A stretch of 64,000 bases of DNA from Vandiemenella viatica. Taxonomy: Eukaryota > Arthropoda > Insecta > Orthoptera > Morabidae. Every line of letters begins with the position of its first letter. The stretch's first letter is position 1. The position numbers and the translations under genes were made by a program. Location: positions 11,416,924-11,480,923 of the forward strand of contig JARYHS010008074.1 in NCBI GenBank assembly GCA_031002005.1, read 5' to 3'. The notes under the pieces were generated by a model, which ran no database searches, had not been told where the DNA came from, and was given only the letters and a program-made list of their open reading frames with translations. Below, piece by piece: positions 46,401 to 55,676 of the stretch.

Positions 46401-48359
46401 TGTATAATAAAGTAATAAAACATTTTACACACAATAATATCCTCACTAATTCACAATTTGGGTTAAAAAAAGAATCATCCATAGAAATGTCTATATATTC
46501 ATTTTTAAATAACACATTTTAGGAACTGACTAATAAAATGAGCCCTGTAGGGATATTTTGTGATCTTGCAAAAGCATGAATTACTTTTGAAAAAATGGAA
46601 TACTGTGGTATTTATGGAACTGCAGGTAAATGGTTTAAATCATACATAGAAAGTCGAATACAAAAAGGGTCCATTTTTTATTCTAAAATCAGTTAAGATC
46701 CTTCATCATTTTGGGAGTAAACAAAACATGGAATTCCACAAGGCTCTGTCCTAGGATCCCTCCTCTTTTTGTTATACATCAAAGATCTCCCTGGAAACTT
46801 ATCTGACAAAGTTAAGAGTGTTTTATTTGCAGATGACACTAACCTGACTGTGAAAAAAAACACCAAACAGGAATCTAAAATTTAATGTATATGAAGTACT
46901 TAGTGAAGTACCGGTAGTAAATTGGTATAAGTCAAATTCATTCAAATTAAATTTTGAAAAAACACATTATATTAGGTTTAAAACAAAATATTAATCACAG
47001 CCAGATTTATATATAAAATATAAAAATAAGACACTCTTAGAAACAAAGAGTATAAAATTCCTTGGTATTGAAATAGATGAGAAACTCTTTTGGCATGAAC
47101 ATATTACTTCACTACTGAAGAAGTTAAGTAGTGCCAATGTGAACCCTTTTTCTAATAGCAGATCTAGAATTAACGAAACAGGTGTACTCTTCATATTTCC
47201 ATTCAGTGATGTCATATGGCATAATTTTTTGGGGAAAAACTTCACAAAGTAAAAAAGTTTTCATAGCACAGAATAGAGCTATTAGGATGCTGCGTAGGGT
47301 AAAACCAAGAACTTCTTGCAGACAACTCTTTAAAAAAACTCAATATTCTTACAATGATTTCTCAGTATATATATTCACTCATACGCTTTGTCATAGAATA
47401 TTTCAGCCTGTTTACTTCTAATTCACAGGTACACAATTTCAATATAAGAAACAGAAATCACTTGCACAAAACACAAACATCTCTGTCATTAATACAAAGA
47501 GGAGTTAATTATTCTGGGATACATCTGTTTAATAAACATCCTAATAGTATAAAACAATTTGCAGATAATAAAGATATATTTAAAGAAAAACTGAGAGAGT
47601 ATCTTATTGGCAACTCCTTCTACTCCATTCAAGAATTTGAACAAAATAAGTAATTGTATTCAACATGAGGTTTTGCAAAACTCGGTTGTAAAAATTAATG
47701 TTTATTTTTATTCTCTCTTTATTTGTAACATATAATTGTTTTTGCTATGATTTTGACTCATATTGTATGTATGTGTATTAACCATGATATGTTTCACATC
47801 CCAGAGGCCCTTCCTCAGCAGGAATCCATGGAACAAGATTGATAAATAAATAAAAAAAGGTCATGATACTGTTACCAGGAAGACATGTACCTATAGTGGT
47901 TTTGAGGCCACAGATATGTGTGAAAACTTTTATTATTAACTTTCTATTCTATTTAAATTACCCTTGTGCTGTGTAACCATATTTACTAATGTTACTGTCC
48001 CCATTTCTTTCATCTTCTTTCTAACAGAAAATGGTAAGGTTAAGTGAAAGAAAATAAATCTTAACATAGATGGTAGCAAAATGGGACTGACTTTAGTGAT
48101 TCTTCTCAGTGTGTTAAGCAGAGGTTCCTTCCCCTGTCACATTGAAATTGCCAGTCTTCATCTATTGTGTTTAATAATTTGATCTTTCACATTTATATTG
48201 ATATACAGATATTACTATGCCAAAATAAGATTATTTTTTGGCCTTTAAATGATTATCAATACTTACCACTTCTTAACTTTGGAAGTGCATCTTGAACAAC
48301 ATTCTGAAGGCACAGATCAAAATCTGGGTCGTTTTGAGCACATTTTTTGAAGTTACTTG
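34251..48359 (-). CDS. takeout-like / JHBP-family secreted protein gene (five exons found)
   Basis: Insect takeout/JHBP proteins (Pfam JHBP family) are secreted carriers of small hydrophobic ligands, linked to feeding, clock output and juvenile-hormone transport. Five minus-strand exons join without frame loss: 48267-48359, 44076-43929, 39324-39191, 36995-36846, 34405-34251. All have GT-AG borders, and the codon phases match at every junction. They encode about 225 residues: the N-terminal Cys pair ([14 protein letters not shown]), [68 protein letters not shown] and the C-terminus [11 protein letters not shown]. With a 20-residue signal peptide this equals the family's roughly 245 residues, so only the signal-peptide exon is missing. 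It should lie above 48.4 kb. Introns of 2.2-4.6 kb hold repeats. The ligand is not predictable. Confidence 0.92.
35400..35935 (-). pseudogene. LINE fragment (RT C-terminus), minus strand
   Basis: Within intron D-E. Base blocks such as AATATCTTTCCAAGTCTCAT, ATCACATTAGTTACTGATT and CAAAGTTTTGTTAC parallel the better copy at 49365-49889 almost throughout, so it is an older relative of the same LINE. No open frame survives. Confidence 0.7.
36190..36600 (+). pseudogene. LINE fragment (same family), plus strand
   Basis: Codons near 36460-36540 read [20 protein letters not shown], then ELRTGIS, matching HKLTLDFRHKGVGRFSFLGK of the 49365-49889 copy. The upstream part (36190-36450) is badly decayed. 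Confidence 0.6.
36822..36842. repeat. AGTAC/TACTG microsatellite at a splice donor
   Basis: Four tandem CAGTA units, directly beside the exon D donor of the takeout-like gene. Confidence 0.8.
36846..36995 (-). CDS. takeout-like exon D
   Basis: 150 nt after acceptor TTTTCTGCACAG. It encodes [20 protein letters not shown], then [20 protein letters not shown] and NLFNGDKTL. The donor GTTTGTACTG is non-canonical after GT and runs straight into a TACTG microsatellite (36822-36842), which may weaken splicing. Confidence 0.9.
37086..37755 (+). pseudogene. LINE 3' end: RT C-terminal ORF plus ATT-repeat tail
   Basis: The frame 37086-37607 (173 codons) reads [52 protein letters not shown], then a [16 protein letters not shown] stretch. 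This is the region after the RT palm in Jockey/CR1-like non-LTR elements (FxxFxSxxxYGxxxWG, LQKKxxRI, CxPLFxxLxIL). A 3' UTR ends in (ATT)n at about 37725-37755. It is 5' truncated, open but lacking the catalytic core, and lies in intron C-D. Confidence 0.85.
37780..38110 (+). pseudogene. LINE RT palm fragment
   Basis: It reads [39 protein letters not shown], then [15 protein letters not shown]. The family block is HGFRKGYSCESQL..D-SKAFDxVxH, with catalytic D-x-x-K-D/A-F-D. One stop separates VALDL from KDFDR. It lacks both ends. Confidence 0.8.
38673..38830. repeat. Long inverted repeat built from PLE terminal sequence
   Basis: The arms, about 77 bp each (38673-38749 and 38752-38830), are roughly 85 percent complementary with almost no loop. 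The left arm begins GATTTATAGCTTTACGGG and the right arm ends CCATAAAGCTATAAATC. The right arm matches the tail after the PLE coding remnant at 3151-3222. The left arm matches 48448-48560. It lies in intron C-D. Confidence 0.8.
38831..39190. other. Intron C-D remainder, nothing recognised
   Basis: T-rich intronic sequence with a polypyrimidine run at 39047-39057. No repeat boundary seen. Confidence 0.4.
39191..39324 (-). CDS. takeout-like exon C
   Basis: 134 nt after acceptor ACTGTTTCAG. It encodes [20 protein letters not shown], then [20 protein letters not shown] and SIQL. The order pattern xPxLxLxxxYxVxGKVLxLPIxGxG is diagnostic. Donor GTAAGTAATA. Confidence 0.92.
39325..43928. repeat. 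Intron B-C: several copies of an unnamed repeat family
   Basis: A block with core CTCACCAAAGTTGAAGG, or its reverse, recurs near 39470-39510, 41180-41232, 42170-42230 and 43330-43372, with a weaker match near 40415-40450. Companion blocks recur too: CCATTTGG then GTGCAC, and CCTTGTGCCAGTTTG or CAAACTGGGCACAAGG at 39725 and 41818. 41680-41725 matches the 3' tip of the LINE at 49289-49330. A family-1 SINE sits at 39850-40085. I cannot classify the repeat. Confidence 0.5.
39850..40085 (+). mobile_element. tRNA-type SINE (family 1) in takeout intron
   Basis: CCTTGCATTTGGGAAGACAT, a B box GGGTTCAAATCC, the body TTTCCCCAAATCACTCCAGG, and the end TAATGACCTCGACGAGGTG followed by TAAAGCC. The first part of the head is eroded. 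Confidence 0.85.
43929..44076 (-). CDS. takeout-like exon B
   Basis: 148 nt. It completes a Gly codon with the previous exon, then [38 protein letters not shown] and ISDSILSNQ. The GxPELGxxxLDPL motif is the family's best-known block. Donor GTAAGTAT. Confidence 0.92.
44552..44775 (+). mobile_element. tRNA-type SINE (family 1) in takeout intron
   Basis: The head ACTGAGCGTGGTGGGTGAAC, B box GGATCGAATCCCC and body CCCCAAATCACTCCAGGCGG are followed by an AAT-rich tail. It is well preserved. Confidence 0.88.
45307..45698. mobile_element. hAT-type MITE, copy 2 (related to 790-1229)
   Basis: The left end CTGGGGTGGCCAAC is followed by AATGCATCATAACTCCGCG and CCCACTATAGAC. The right half matches copy 1 closely over about 200 bp (TTTTCTCATAATTT, ATATATGGATGCA, GTAAAAGTGTGATGAAT). 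The right terminus is truncated to GGCCAACCC. Lies in takeout intron A-B. Confidence 0.85.
45840..47840 (+). pseudogene. LINE (Jockey/CR1-like) RT pseudogene
   Basis: 46166-46522 has the RT N-terminal blocks [24 protein letters not shown] (variant of PI-KKG), [17 protein letters not shown] and [16 protein letters not shown] frame with [19 protein letters not shown] follows. [20 protein letters not shown] and [11 protein letters not shown] (46738-46850) carry the catalytic FADD motif. 47182-47653 has [20 protein letters not shown] and later C-terminal blocks. Many stops and shifts. The 3' end is near 47840 (GATAAATAAATAAAAAAAGG). No endonuclease part, so it is 5' truncated. In takeout intron A-B. 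Confidence 0.88.
48267..48359 (-). CDS. takeout-like exon A (second exon of gene)
   Basis: 93 nt between acceptor TTTTTCTGTCAACAG and donor GTAAGTATTG. It encodes [16 protein letters not shown], then [14 protein letters not shown]. The two cysteines, nine residues apart, are the conserved N-terminal disulfide pair. It begins at codon position 2, so exon 1 must end after one codon base. Confidence 0.9.
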
Positions 48360-48447
48360 CTGTTGACAGAAAAATTATTGATGTATTAATAATTTGTTTT
48401 AGTTATCTTAAAAGTAATTTAAGTGGCATCTTTATAATTTAAAAAAA

Positions 48448-49095
48448 TGAAATCATAAGCTTTTGTGGTCATCTTTGTTAATACTACCTATATTTCCCTG
48501 GTTAGGTCAGGTAGTTATTTTGTTGACTAAGCATTAGGCTGATATTCTGCAGCCTTCATCAGAGTGCCAAGTGTCATGGAATACTTCCTGTTGTCATCAT
48601 TAAAATTTTTGGTGTTTTGTAAAATTTCTGATGGTTCCTTCACTTGTCTACACCTCCACTGCAGTTCTCACCACAGCAGCCCAGTGTCTTCAAATACAGT
48701 ATAGTCACATGCCCAGTTTTGACTGCATGGTGATCCACTATGAATCCAGGTCAATGTGTCTCTTGGTACAATCTCTAAACAGGGCATTATTTTGCCACAA
48801 AAATTCACCTTTCTTCTGTACATACAAGGAGTCACAGAAGTAATTGGAAAATTGTTGGAAGGGGTGGAGGTGGCAACAGAACATAAGGCATATTGCAAGT
48901 TTGGCCAATCATTGAAGAGGGTTTTAAATCATTTATTGATAACCACAATAGCTTGCATATATTTAGGAAATTCCCTGTAGTTGTGGTGGTGTTTACACCA
49001 GTGAGACAAGTTATGCTTTGGCAGGTTAGATTTAAGGAAGATATGTGCCACTACAAATGAACCAACACCTTAAGATCCACTGTATTTCACCATGC
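48448..49095 (+). pseudogene. Penelope-like element relic with inverted terminal piece
   Basis: 48448-48560 matches the left arm of the palindrome at 38.67 kb (CTTTTGTGGTCATCTTTGT, TAAGCATTAGGCTGATATTC). Coding remnants follow at about 48825-49060 on the plus strand: YIQGVTEVIGKLLEGVEVAT, then SLKRVL, and CGGVYTSETSYAL, the counterpart of the GIY-YIG start CGKVYIGQTGRSI. The terminal piece is inverted relative to that at 3151-3222, as expected for PLE pseudo-LTRs. It lies upstream of takeout exon A. Confidence 0.55.
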
Positions 49096-49260
49096 CATAT
49101 TTATTATATGCAGAATGACTCGAAAAACCTGAGTAGTATTATTAATTTTGAAAATGTTATTTAATAATTCATCCCCAAACGGATTTCTTTTAATCCAGAT
49201 ACAAGTAGGTATATATAATTTTTTAAGCTGCACATTGGAATTGACATTTTTTATCAGTTT

Positions 49261-49300
49261 AATTTATTTAATTTAATTTAATTTAATTTAATTTAATTGC
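49261..49300. repeat. (TTTAA)n microsatellite, LINE 3' tail
   Basis: About seven tandem AATTT units immediately beyond the 3' end of the minus-strand LINE, the usual tail of such elements. Confidence 0.85.
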
Positions 49301-49889
49301 AATGGAGCACAGGCTCCGGTGGCAATTTCCCTACACACCCATCTTCCCCCTATCCTGCACCTACCTACATTTTTTGCCCTCTACAAATTTTATCTTTAAA
49401 TTCTTTCAAAGTTTTCGGTAAATAATTCATCATTTCTCTTGGTAACTCATTCCAATCCCTGACACCCTTACCTAAAAAAGAGAATCTTCCTACACCCTTG
49501 TGCCTGAAATCGAGTGTCAGCTTGTGGTCATGGTCATCTTTTCGCTTCCATGCACTACTTTTCATACCTATTGCAATATCTTTCCAAGCCTCATCGCCAG
49601 TATACGCCCTGTACTCTCCCATGACCCTCCTCACTCTCCTCCTGTCTTGCAATGAATCCCATTCCAGCTCCTTTATCATATCCATCACTGATTGCATTCT
49701 GCGATAATTTCCAGAAAAAAATCTAGCAGCCCTTTTTTGCACCCTCTCCAACTCCTGTATTTGATACGTAAAATGAGGGTCCCATACTACACTACCATAT
49801 TCGAGCAATGGTCTGACCAAAGTTTTGTAACCAGTACAATCTGCTAGTTCATTTCCAGCACATCTGCATTTGGTTGGGTAACTGTTCAA
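49301..49889 (-). pseudogene. LINE 3' fragment: RT C-terminal ORF
   Basis: The minus-strand frame 49889-49365 is open for 174 codons: YKTLVRPLLEYGSVVWDPHF, QELERVQKRAARFFSGNYRR, then DDHDHKLTLDFRHKGVGRFS and FLGKGVRDWNELPREMM. This is the C-terminal region following the RT palm of a Jockey-like LINE. The first residues (before YKTLVRP) are out of family, marking the 5' truncation. The 3' UTR carries GCCACCGGAGCCTGTGCTCC on the coding strand, then (AATTT)n. Relatives: 35400-35935, 36190-36600, 41680-41725, 53395-53600. Confidence 0.88.
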
Positions 49890-51230
49890 GACTGATAGTA
49901 ATTTATTTTGAGATGGCTCAGAAAGATTAGTTCACAACTCCTCTGAAAATACCTTGTTGGCATGATTGGGAATCTTATTCAAGTAAGAAAAAATTATAAT
50001 GAAATTTCCAACTGCAATTGTAAGTTGAGCAAAATAAATATGTGGAGTAAAAGAGCAGGTTTGCTAGTAGATATATCTAATGTCAAGCCACTGTGATAGT
50101 AAATTGCAGAATATTGATTGAACCAAACTGATATGTATATCAGTTTCGTACTTTATTAATCCAGAACCTGTAGGATGATTATATCTCCCTTGTAGGGCCA
50201 GCACAGCCAGTGTACAACCAATTCCTTTCCTCCAGGGCCTCCAGTTTAAATTTGAATCTCAACCACAGCTAATTTACAGTGAACTCCTTGTACACAAAGC
50301 TAGTTTTAACAAAAAATAATGGGCAGTACAGAGGCTGTAAATTCCCAGCCAAGGAGACTATCAGATGCTAGGATCACAGATTAGTCTCTAATTTTAGGGT
50401 AGTGTGTTGGAGCAGTGAACCCCTCAAGAAACCTGATCTCAAAGTTTTGCCTCATGTTTATTTGACGGTAATATAACAGCAATGTTTTTATTGTAGAAAC
50501 CACTAATAACATCTGTGGCATTAGAAAAATCAGTGCAACTAATTTAAGTAAGTTAGAAATTTAAAGATATTAGCCCTTATGGCATAATATTCTCCACTTT
50601 TAATCATACAATTATTTATAAGAAATTTTAATTACATTCTAAATATGTTAAATGAAAATAGTTTTATGTATTTTACTGATCACTTTGCTATACTTGAGAT
50701 ATTAGTGTAAGCACCTTACTACTGAAGAGGTTATGGAAAGGGAAGCTCAGTTTACCATCCCGATACCGATACAAAAAAAAAAAACAATGAAACAAACCAT
50801 TTATAATAATATTCTGTACATTTCTAATGGTTCCAGAACGTATTTAATAATAAATATCAAAGTGATAATAAGATTTGGTTAACAGTCCCACGTTGCGACT
50901 TTTCAAGAGTAAATTGTAGTTCATTGGGATAATCTAAGGACCTTAAAAGTACATTTAAACACGTCCCTTAATAGTTTCTCCAATATTAAATAAGTTCTAA
51001 ATAAGGTCATAAACATTTAACAAAGGATAATAGCAAACCTAAAATGTGAATGATACTATGCAGTTAGCCGGTAAGTCAGACATGAATTTCAGCTAAAATA
51101 ATATATTTAAATAAATAAAAACTTTTGGAAAGTACTTAAAATTAATAAAGGAACGTTGTAAAAGATATACCTCGGGCTGAAAAGCTGTAAATAAAAAGTC
51201 AAATTGTAGGATGAAAAGTAAGAAAATTAC
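49890..51230. other. Unassigned AT-rich stretch upstream of takeout exons
   Basis: No signal-peptide exon was recognised on the minus strand and no repeat boundary stands out. 50160-50280 is GC-richer and contains GAGATTCAAATTT in reverse, possibly an old SINE. Confidence 0.4.
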
Positions 51231-51249
51231 CGATTCTAGGGAAGTCCAT
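51231..51249 (-). other. Phase-compatible candidate start exon for the takeout-like gene (weak)
   Basis: ATG GAC TTC CCT AGA ATC G ends before GTAATTTTC and would join exon A in frame. It encodes no signal peptide, which a takeout protein should have, so I do not accept it as the true exon 1. It is given as the only compatible ATG noticed. Confidence 0.12.
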
Positions 51250-51599
51250 ATCTTTTAAACTACCGAACAGATTGGGATAATTTTTACACCAGCATAATCA
51301 GCACAAACGGGAGAGCATTTCTAAAGTAGCTGGAAACCTGAAATCTAAAATTTTTGACAAACTGTTTTTTGCTACCAAAATTTGAAATAACTGCTTAATC
51401 CAATGTAGCAACACTCCCCCAACTAAATAAATCTATAACTCCGTTCTGAAGCATTTAAAACATTATTATAAAGAGACACTAAACACGTATTTTTGCGTGA
51501 TCTACACACCATGAATTTCTGGTAAACATCGGGAAATAAATCAAAAATTCCTGTGTCTATTTTGACCACTTTAGTCCTAGTTTGATATAGGAATTGTGA

Positions 51600-51790
51600 C
51601 GCCATGACGCTTCAGTCTGGCCTGGATAGTGAGAGAAGCAGGACGTATGCTTGTTAGATTGAGGCGAGCGAGCCTTGGATGACTTAGGCATGAAACGAGT
51701 CTGTAACTTGGCGGGCATGATGGCGGAATAGACGCCATTTTGGGATTTTTCAGTTACATAATAAAGTGTTGGGAATTTGAACTTTAATTT
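51600..51790. promoter_or_regulatory. GC-richer, CpG-containing stretch, possible promoter
   Basis: GGCGAGCGAGCC and GGCGGGCATGATGGCGGAATA stand out from AT-rich surroundings, with several CpGs and ATGs on both strands but only short ORFs. It could be the promoter or first exon of the takeout-like gene or of a plus-strand gene. No TATA element or clear start was seen. Confidence 0.25.
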
Positions 51791-52499
51791 TACCGGGGGA
51801 ATTATCGGTTCTGGTTATGCTTCGCTACTTGCAATTTTCGTGTGATGATATTTCGATGCCTTGCTAACTGAACATTTATAATACAGTGACATTTTTTGAA
51901 TATATGTGAATTGTGAAATCTTCAACATGTGACTTTCATTTCTATAATAGTACCTTTCTTGCAGTAGGTTTAAAACTGTAAGTGGCGACTGTGGTCATTT
52001 TTAACAGTTAGCATTTTCCGTAGGCAATATACGGTCAACAAACTATGTTAAGAACTTCATATATTTTCCAGTGATAAGTAAGTGAACTATAGTTGAGGAA
52101 CGTAAAGCTGATATCCCACCCCCGGGTATCCGTCGTTGTTCCTTACATTAGGTTATTTAAAATGGACATCAGACCAAGTATGTATTCTGGAAAATCATTT
52201 ATTTGGTGTTGCTTAACTATATAATAATGTGGAATCTGTATTAAGTTTTCTGGCCATTATGGACACTATGACCAAAGATTACATTATGAATGTGTGTCCA
52301 GCTTGAATCAAAAACAATAGTTAGGGTAATAATCTTTGACCCTAATAAACTGAAACTATTATAGACCTGTGATGGTATGCAAGAAACAGTAACAGGCTGA
52401 CGCTTGTTCTAAATAATATTTAAAGGCAAGGTACAATATCGTATCCCATATAATATTATCTACACCCGCCTTAATGTGCCACTTTTTTTAGCCTTTCTT
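51791..52499. other. Unassigned AT-rich stretch
   Basis: No ORF or repeat boundary recognised. Confidence 0.4.
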
Positions 52500-53370
52500 A
52501 ACTTCCTATGGGTGTATTTCAAATTCTGAAGTTTCCTCATTTCTAATCTGATTTGTTCCCTCCCATCCCAGGGTTAAAATCCTTTCTAATCTCATTAAAC
52601 CAGTCATTCAATATCTCTCCTATTTTCAAATGTTCTCTAACTTCTTCTTGACTCTTTTCTACAATTGTCTTAATACCTTCCCTTCTGCTCACTTTCCTAA
52701 CATAGTCATAGAAATTTCTAGATGCATCTATCAGTGATCCCCCTACATCAATAACATTCTTCATAAAACCATCTTTAGCTACTTCTTTGTTGTTATTGTC
52801 ATCTTATCATTCCCTGCTTCCTTGTTGTTTCTTAACTCTGTAGTGTTCTCAACTCACTACCATCTTTAACCTCATCACCTCCTATTGTTGTATGTATGTA
52901 TGTTCTATAATTCTCTTTATTTTCTGTTTTGGAATAAGTATTTCCTCACCATTTTTTTATTATAACTCTTCCCACTTTGCCTCCACTGTACGTGTTCCAT
53001 CCTTCCATTTGCTGAACCTTTCCCTGAGATAAATCTTCAGTTCTGAAATTTATGGCTTTTATAATCGTACTCTTCAATTTTGGCCACTGGTTTACGCAAT
53101 CCACTAATATCCATCAGAACTGCATTGTGACCACTTATTCCTTCAGTAACTTGAGACCCCACAAGATTTTCATAAGACTTTAGTAGAAACATATCCAATA
53201 TGCTTGATTTCTTTTATTCTGCTGTACCACTTGTGTAAAGCCTCCTTTTCTTCCTAAAGTATTTTCTCTGTTCCCTTGTGTTATTTATCTTACTTTCATC
53301 CCAGCTGACTCGTGGTAAATTTAAATCCCCACCAATGATCATTCTACGCTCACTTCTGAACTGTGAATAT
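52500..53370 (-). pseudogene. LINE 5' part (APE endonuclease region), inverted
   Basis: On the minus strand from 53370: MIIGGDLNLPRVSWDESKI (the GDLNLP-x-x-W endonuclease motif), later a VTEGISGHNAVLMDISGL stretch (SDH-x-AV, here SGH) and a linker with ASRNFYDYVRKVSRREGI and LKIGEILNDWFNEI. These are consecutive parts of a LINE ORF2 5' of the RT. The frame is broken many times. Confidence 0.75.
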
Positions 53371-53394
53371 GAATTTAGTTTCTCACCAAGAGCA

Positions 53395-53600
53395 CAGTCA
53401 CTAACTGACACGATAAAGGATCTTGATTGCAATGCATTAGATGACAAGAGCAGAGTGCTGAGAATGTATGAGGTATATACTGTTAATGAGGACTGGTAGC
53501 ATGTTGATAGTAAAATTAGGAGTTGTACTTGGTAGGGAAAAAATGACCATGACAACAAGCTAGCACTCGATTTCAGATGCAGCAAGTGAGAAAATTTTCT
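53395..53600 (+). pseudogene. LINE 3' part (RT C-terminus), plus strand
   Basis: SLTDTIKDLDCNALDDKSRV, then YEVYTVNEDW and NDHDNKLALDFRCS parallel MDMIKELEWDSLQDRRRV and DDHDHKLTLDFRHK of the 49365-49889 LINE. It abuts the inverted endonuclease fragment of the same kind of element. Confidence 0.75.
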
Positions 53601-54179
53601 TTTTCAGGTAAGGCAGTCAGGGGATGCAAGGGGAGGGGAGGGGGAGGCATATTTAGGATTTGCAGAGGCCCTAGGCCTAGGCAGTGGTGTAACAATTTAT
53701 GTGCGACCTTTCTTTCTATTCTTTTTTTTTTTTTTTAGTTCTACTACTGGCCTATAGTACCTGTATGTAGTGCGGTCCCCCCTTGCGATGCGGTAGCCTA
53801 TACTTAAATGCGGATGTACTGAATAATTTAAAAAACACTAAAAGAATTTAAAATTCATAAAAAGCGAAAGCAGTTGAGTGGGGGAACAACACTCAAGGAA
53901 TTTCAGATAGAAAAAAGAACGGTTTGTACGGAAATTGGCACTGCAGCATGCAGTACATCCATGTTAGTTCAAATTATTATCTAGGCATACATCCAAGAAT
54001 TTTACCAAACGTCTTTCATTTATTGCTTTTCCTTAAGACATCACATTATAGCTGCCTTATTTACTTTATAATCTGGTTACAGTTGAAGTAACTGTACCTT
54101 TTCTTGTTATTTAATTGCACTGAATCAACCATTAATTTCCTTTAGCAGCTTTTTCAGCGTTTTAGAAACTTCATACTGA
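53601..54179. other. Unassigned, possible eroded hAT-type end
   Basis: 53620-53690 is purine-rich with GCAGAGGCCCTAGGCCTAGG, resembling GC-rich hAT MITE ends, but no partner end was found. Confidence 0.3.
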
Positions 54180-54545
54180 TGGTTTTTTCTTAAGACATGC
54201 TAATATAATTCGCAAAAGCACCATATTTTCACTATCAGGTGGGAGATGATTGAAGAAAATTAGAAACAACAGAGCACCAAAAATGAACCCCTGAGGGAAA
54301 TCATATTTAACTGTTCCGCAACCTGAATTTATAATTTATCCTGTATTTACAGCCTTCAAAGATACACATTGATTTCTATTTTCTAGATAAGATTTAAACC
54401 AAAGTACCTTCCTCTCACTAACGTTATAGTGGTCTAGTTTACATAGGAAATCTAATGAACAATTACATGCCTTACTTTTTTGTGCATTTCTTAGAGTATG
54501 TTCAATATAAAAGCAAAAATGCAGATTCTGTAGAAAAATCATGCC
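54180..54545 (-). pseudogene. LINE RT palm fragment, minus strand
   Basis: FLCKLDHYNVSERKVLWFKS, then YLENRNQCVSL, and after a stop YDFPQGFIFGALLFLIFFNH with LP. These correspond to L-KLxHYGI-WFKSYLxNRxQ and VPQGSILGPLLFLIYINDLP of LINE reverse transcriptases. The FADD part is lost. Confidence 0.78.
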
Positions 54546-55133
54546 TAAAACGAAATTGAGCTTTACTAAGCATTTTATTATTATGTAGATGTGTACACAC
54601 CTTTCTGTATACTGCTTTTTTGAAGATCTTGGAAAATGCTAAAAGATTCGAGTCTATAGTTCATGTTTTTGTGGTATCACCCCCCATAACTCTGCTAATG
54701 CTGGTGCTACATGATTTCAGTATATGGTAGGAAATCTCATCGTAACTAAACGAATATATATATATATTGCGGGGTTTAATGTTTGTTTCTATTTTATTTT
54801 GGCTGGCGAGAAAGAGAGACATATGTTTTGCTTTTAATAATAAATATATAAGTATTGTTACAGTATCCGTATCAGATATAAATATTCCATTTATTTTTTC
54901 AGCAACCATTAAGTAGTTATTAAAAGCTCATCCGACGGATTTACTAGATTATTGTTAACTAGCATTTGCCCGCTGCCTCGCACTTGTGGATCCTGGCGTG
55001 TGTAGAAATGCTATGTGAAAAATTATCGGAAACGGTCGAATAAGGGGTAAGTGAAGCAATTATCCCTCTGGTCAGAAATTTAGTACTCACTTTTCAGAGG
55101 ACATAGTGGATATTGAAGCAAAAAGAAATATAC
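54546..55133. other. Intergenic with TA microsatellite
   Basis: A (TA)n run near 54752-54766. Otherwise nothing recognised up to the target duplication of the next hAT. Confidence 0.45.
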
Positions 55134-55616
55134 CTTATACACAGGGGCGGCCCTAGGGCGGTGCGAGCGGTGCGACCGCACCGGGCGCCGTCTTATGGGG
55201 GGCGCCGAAAATGCAGTGACAGATCGTCTGCGCAAAAAATAAATTCTATAATAACCCAATTTGCATATTATTTTAAAGCACTAATCATCCAGAAGAGTTT
55301 ATAAACGCAAGAGCTTCATCTTAGTGCTCAGTCGTATGCCATCATAGAATAGAGTCAACTGGAGTTGCGACTCGAGTAAGCTCGACTTATTCCAATCAAG
55401 AAAATCACAACTCGTCCCATAATTGGCACTCTCCGGGTCCGCGGCTCCCGCACCTGTTTCCTGTCTTTTGGGCTGTAGTCTTGAGTTCATGGAGCGAGAT
55501 TCTATCTAGTTATCTATTTATACCACTTCTAGACTTTAGGTGATTGCAATTAACGTTGGTATCGTAAATATTTATAAAGCATAATGATTTTACAGACAAA
55601 ACATGTGCTACATACA

Positions 55617-55640
55617 AAAAAAAAAAAAAAAAAAAAAAAC
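55617..55640. repeat. Poly-A run (about 24 nt)
   Basis: Homopolymer inside the hAT leader, likely length-variable or assembly-sensitive. Confidence 0.9.
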
Positions 55641-55676
55641 CTATCTGGCGCACAAAACCAAGGCTAAACTAAGATG

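Noticed and set aside
51423..51605. 60-codon minus-strand ORF (MASQFLYQTRTK) as takeout exon 1
   Set aside because: No hydrophobic signal peptide and no phase-compatible donor noticed.
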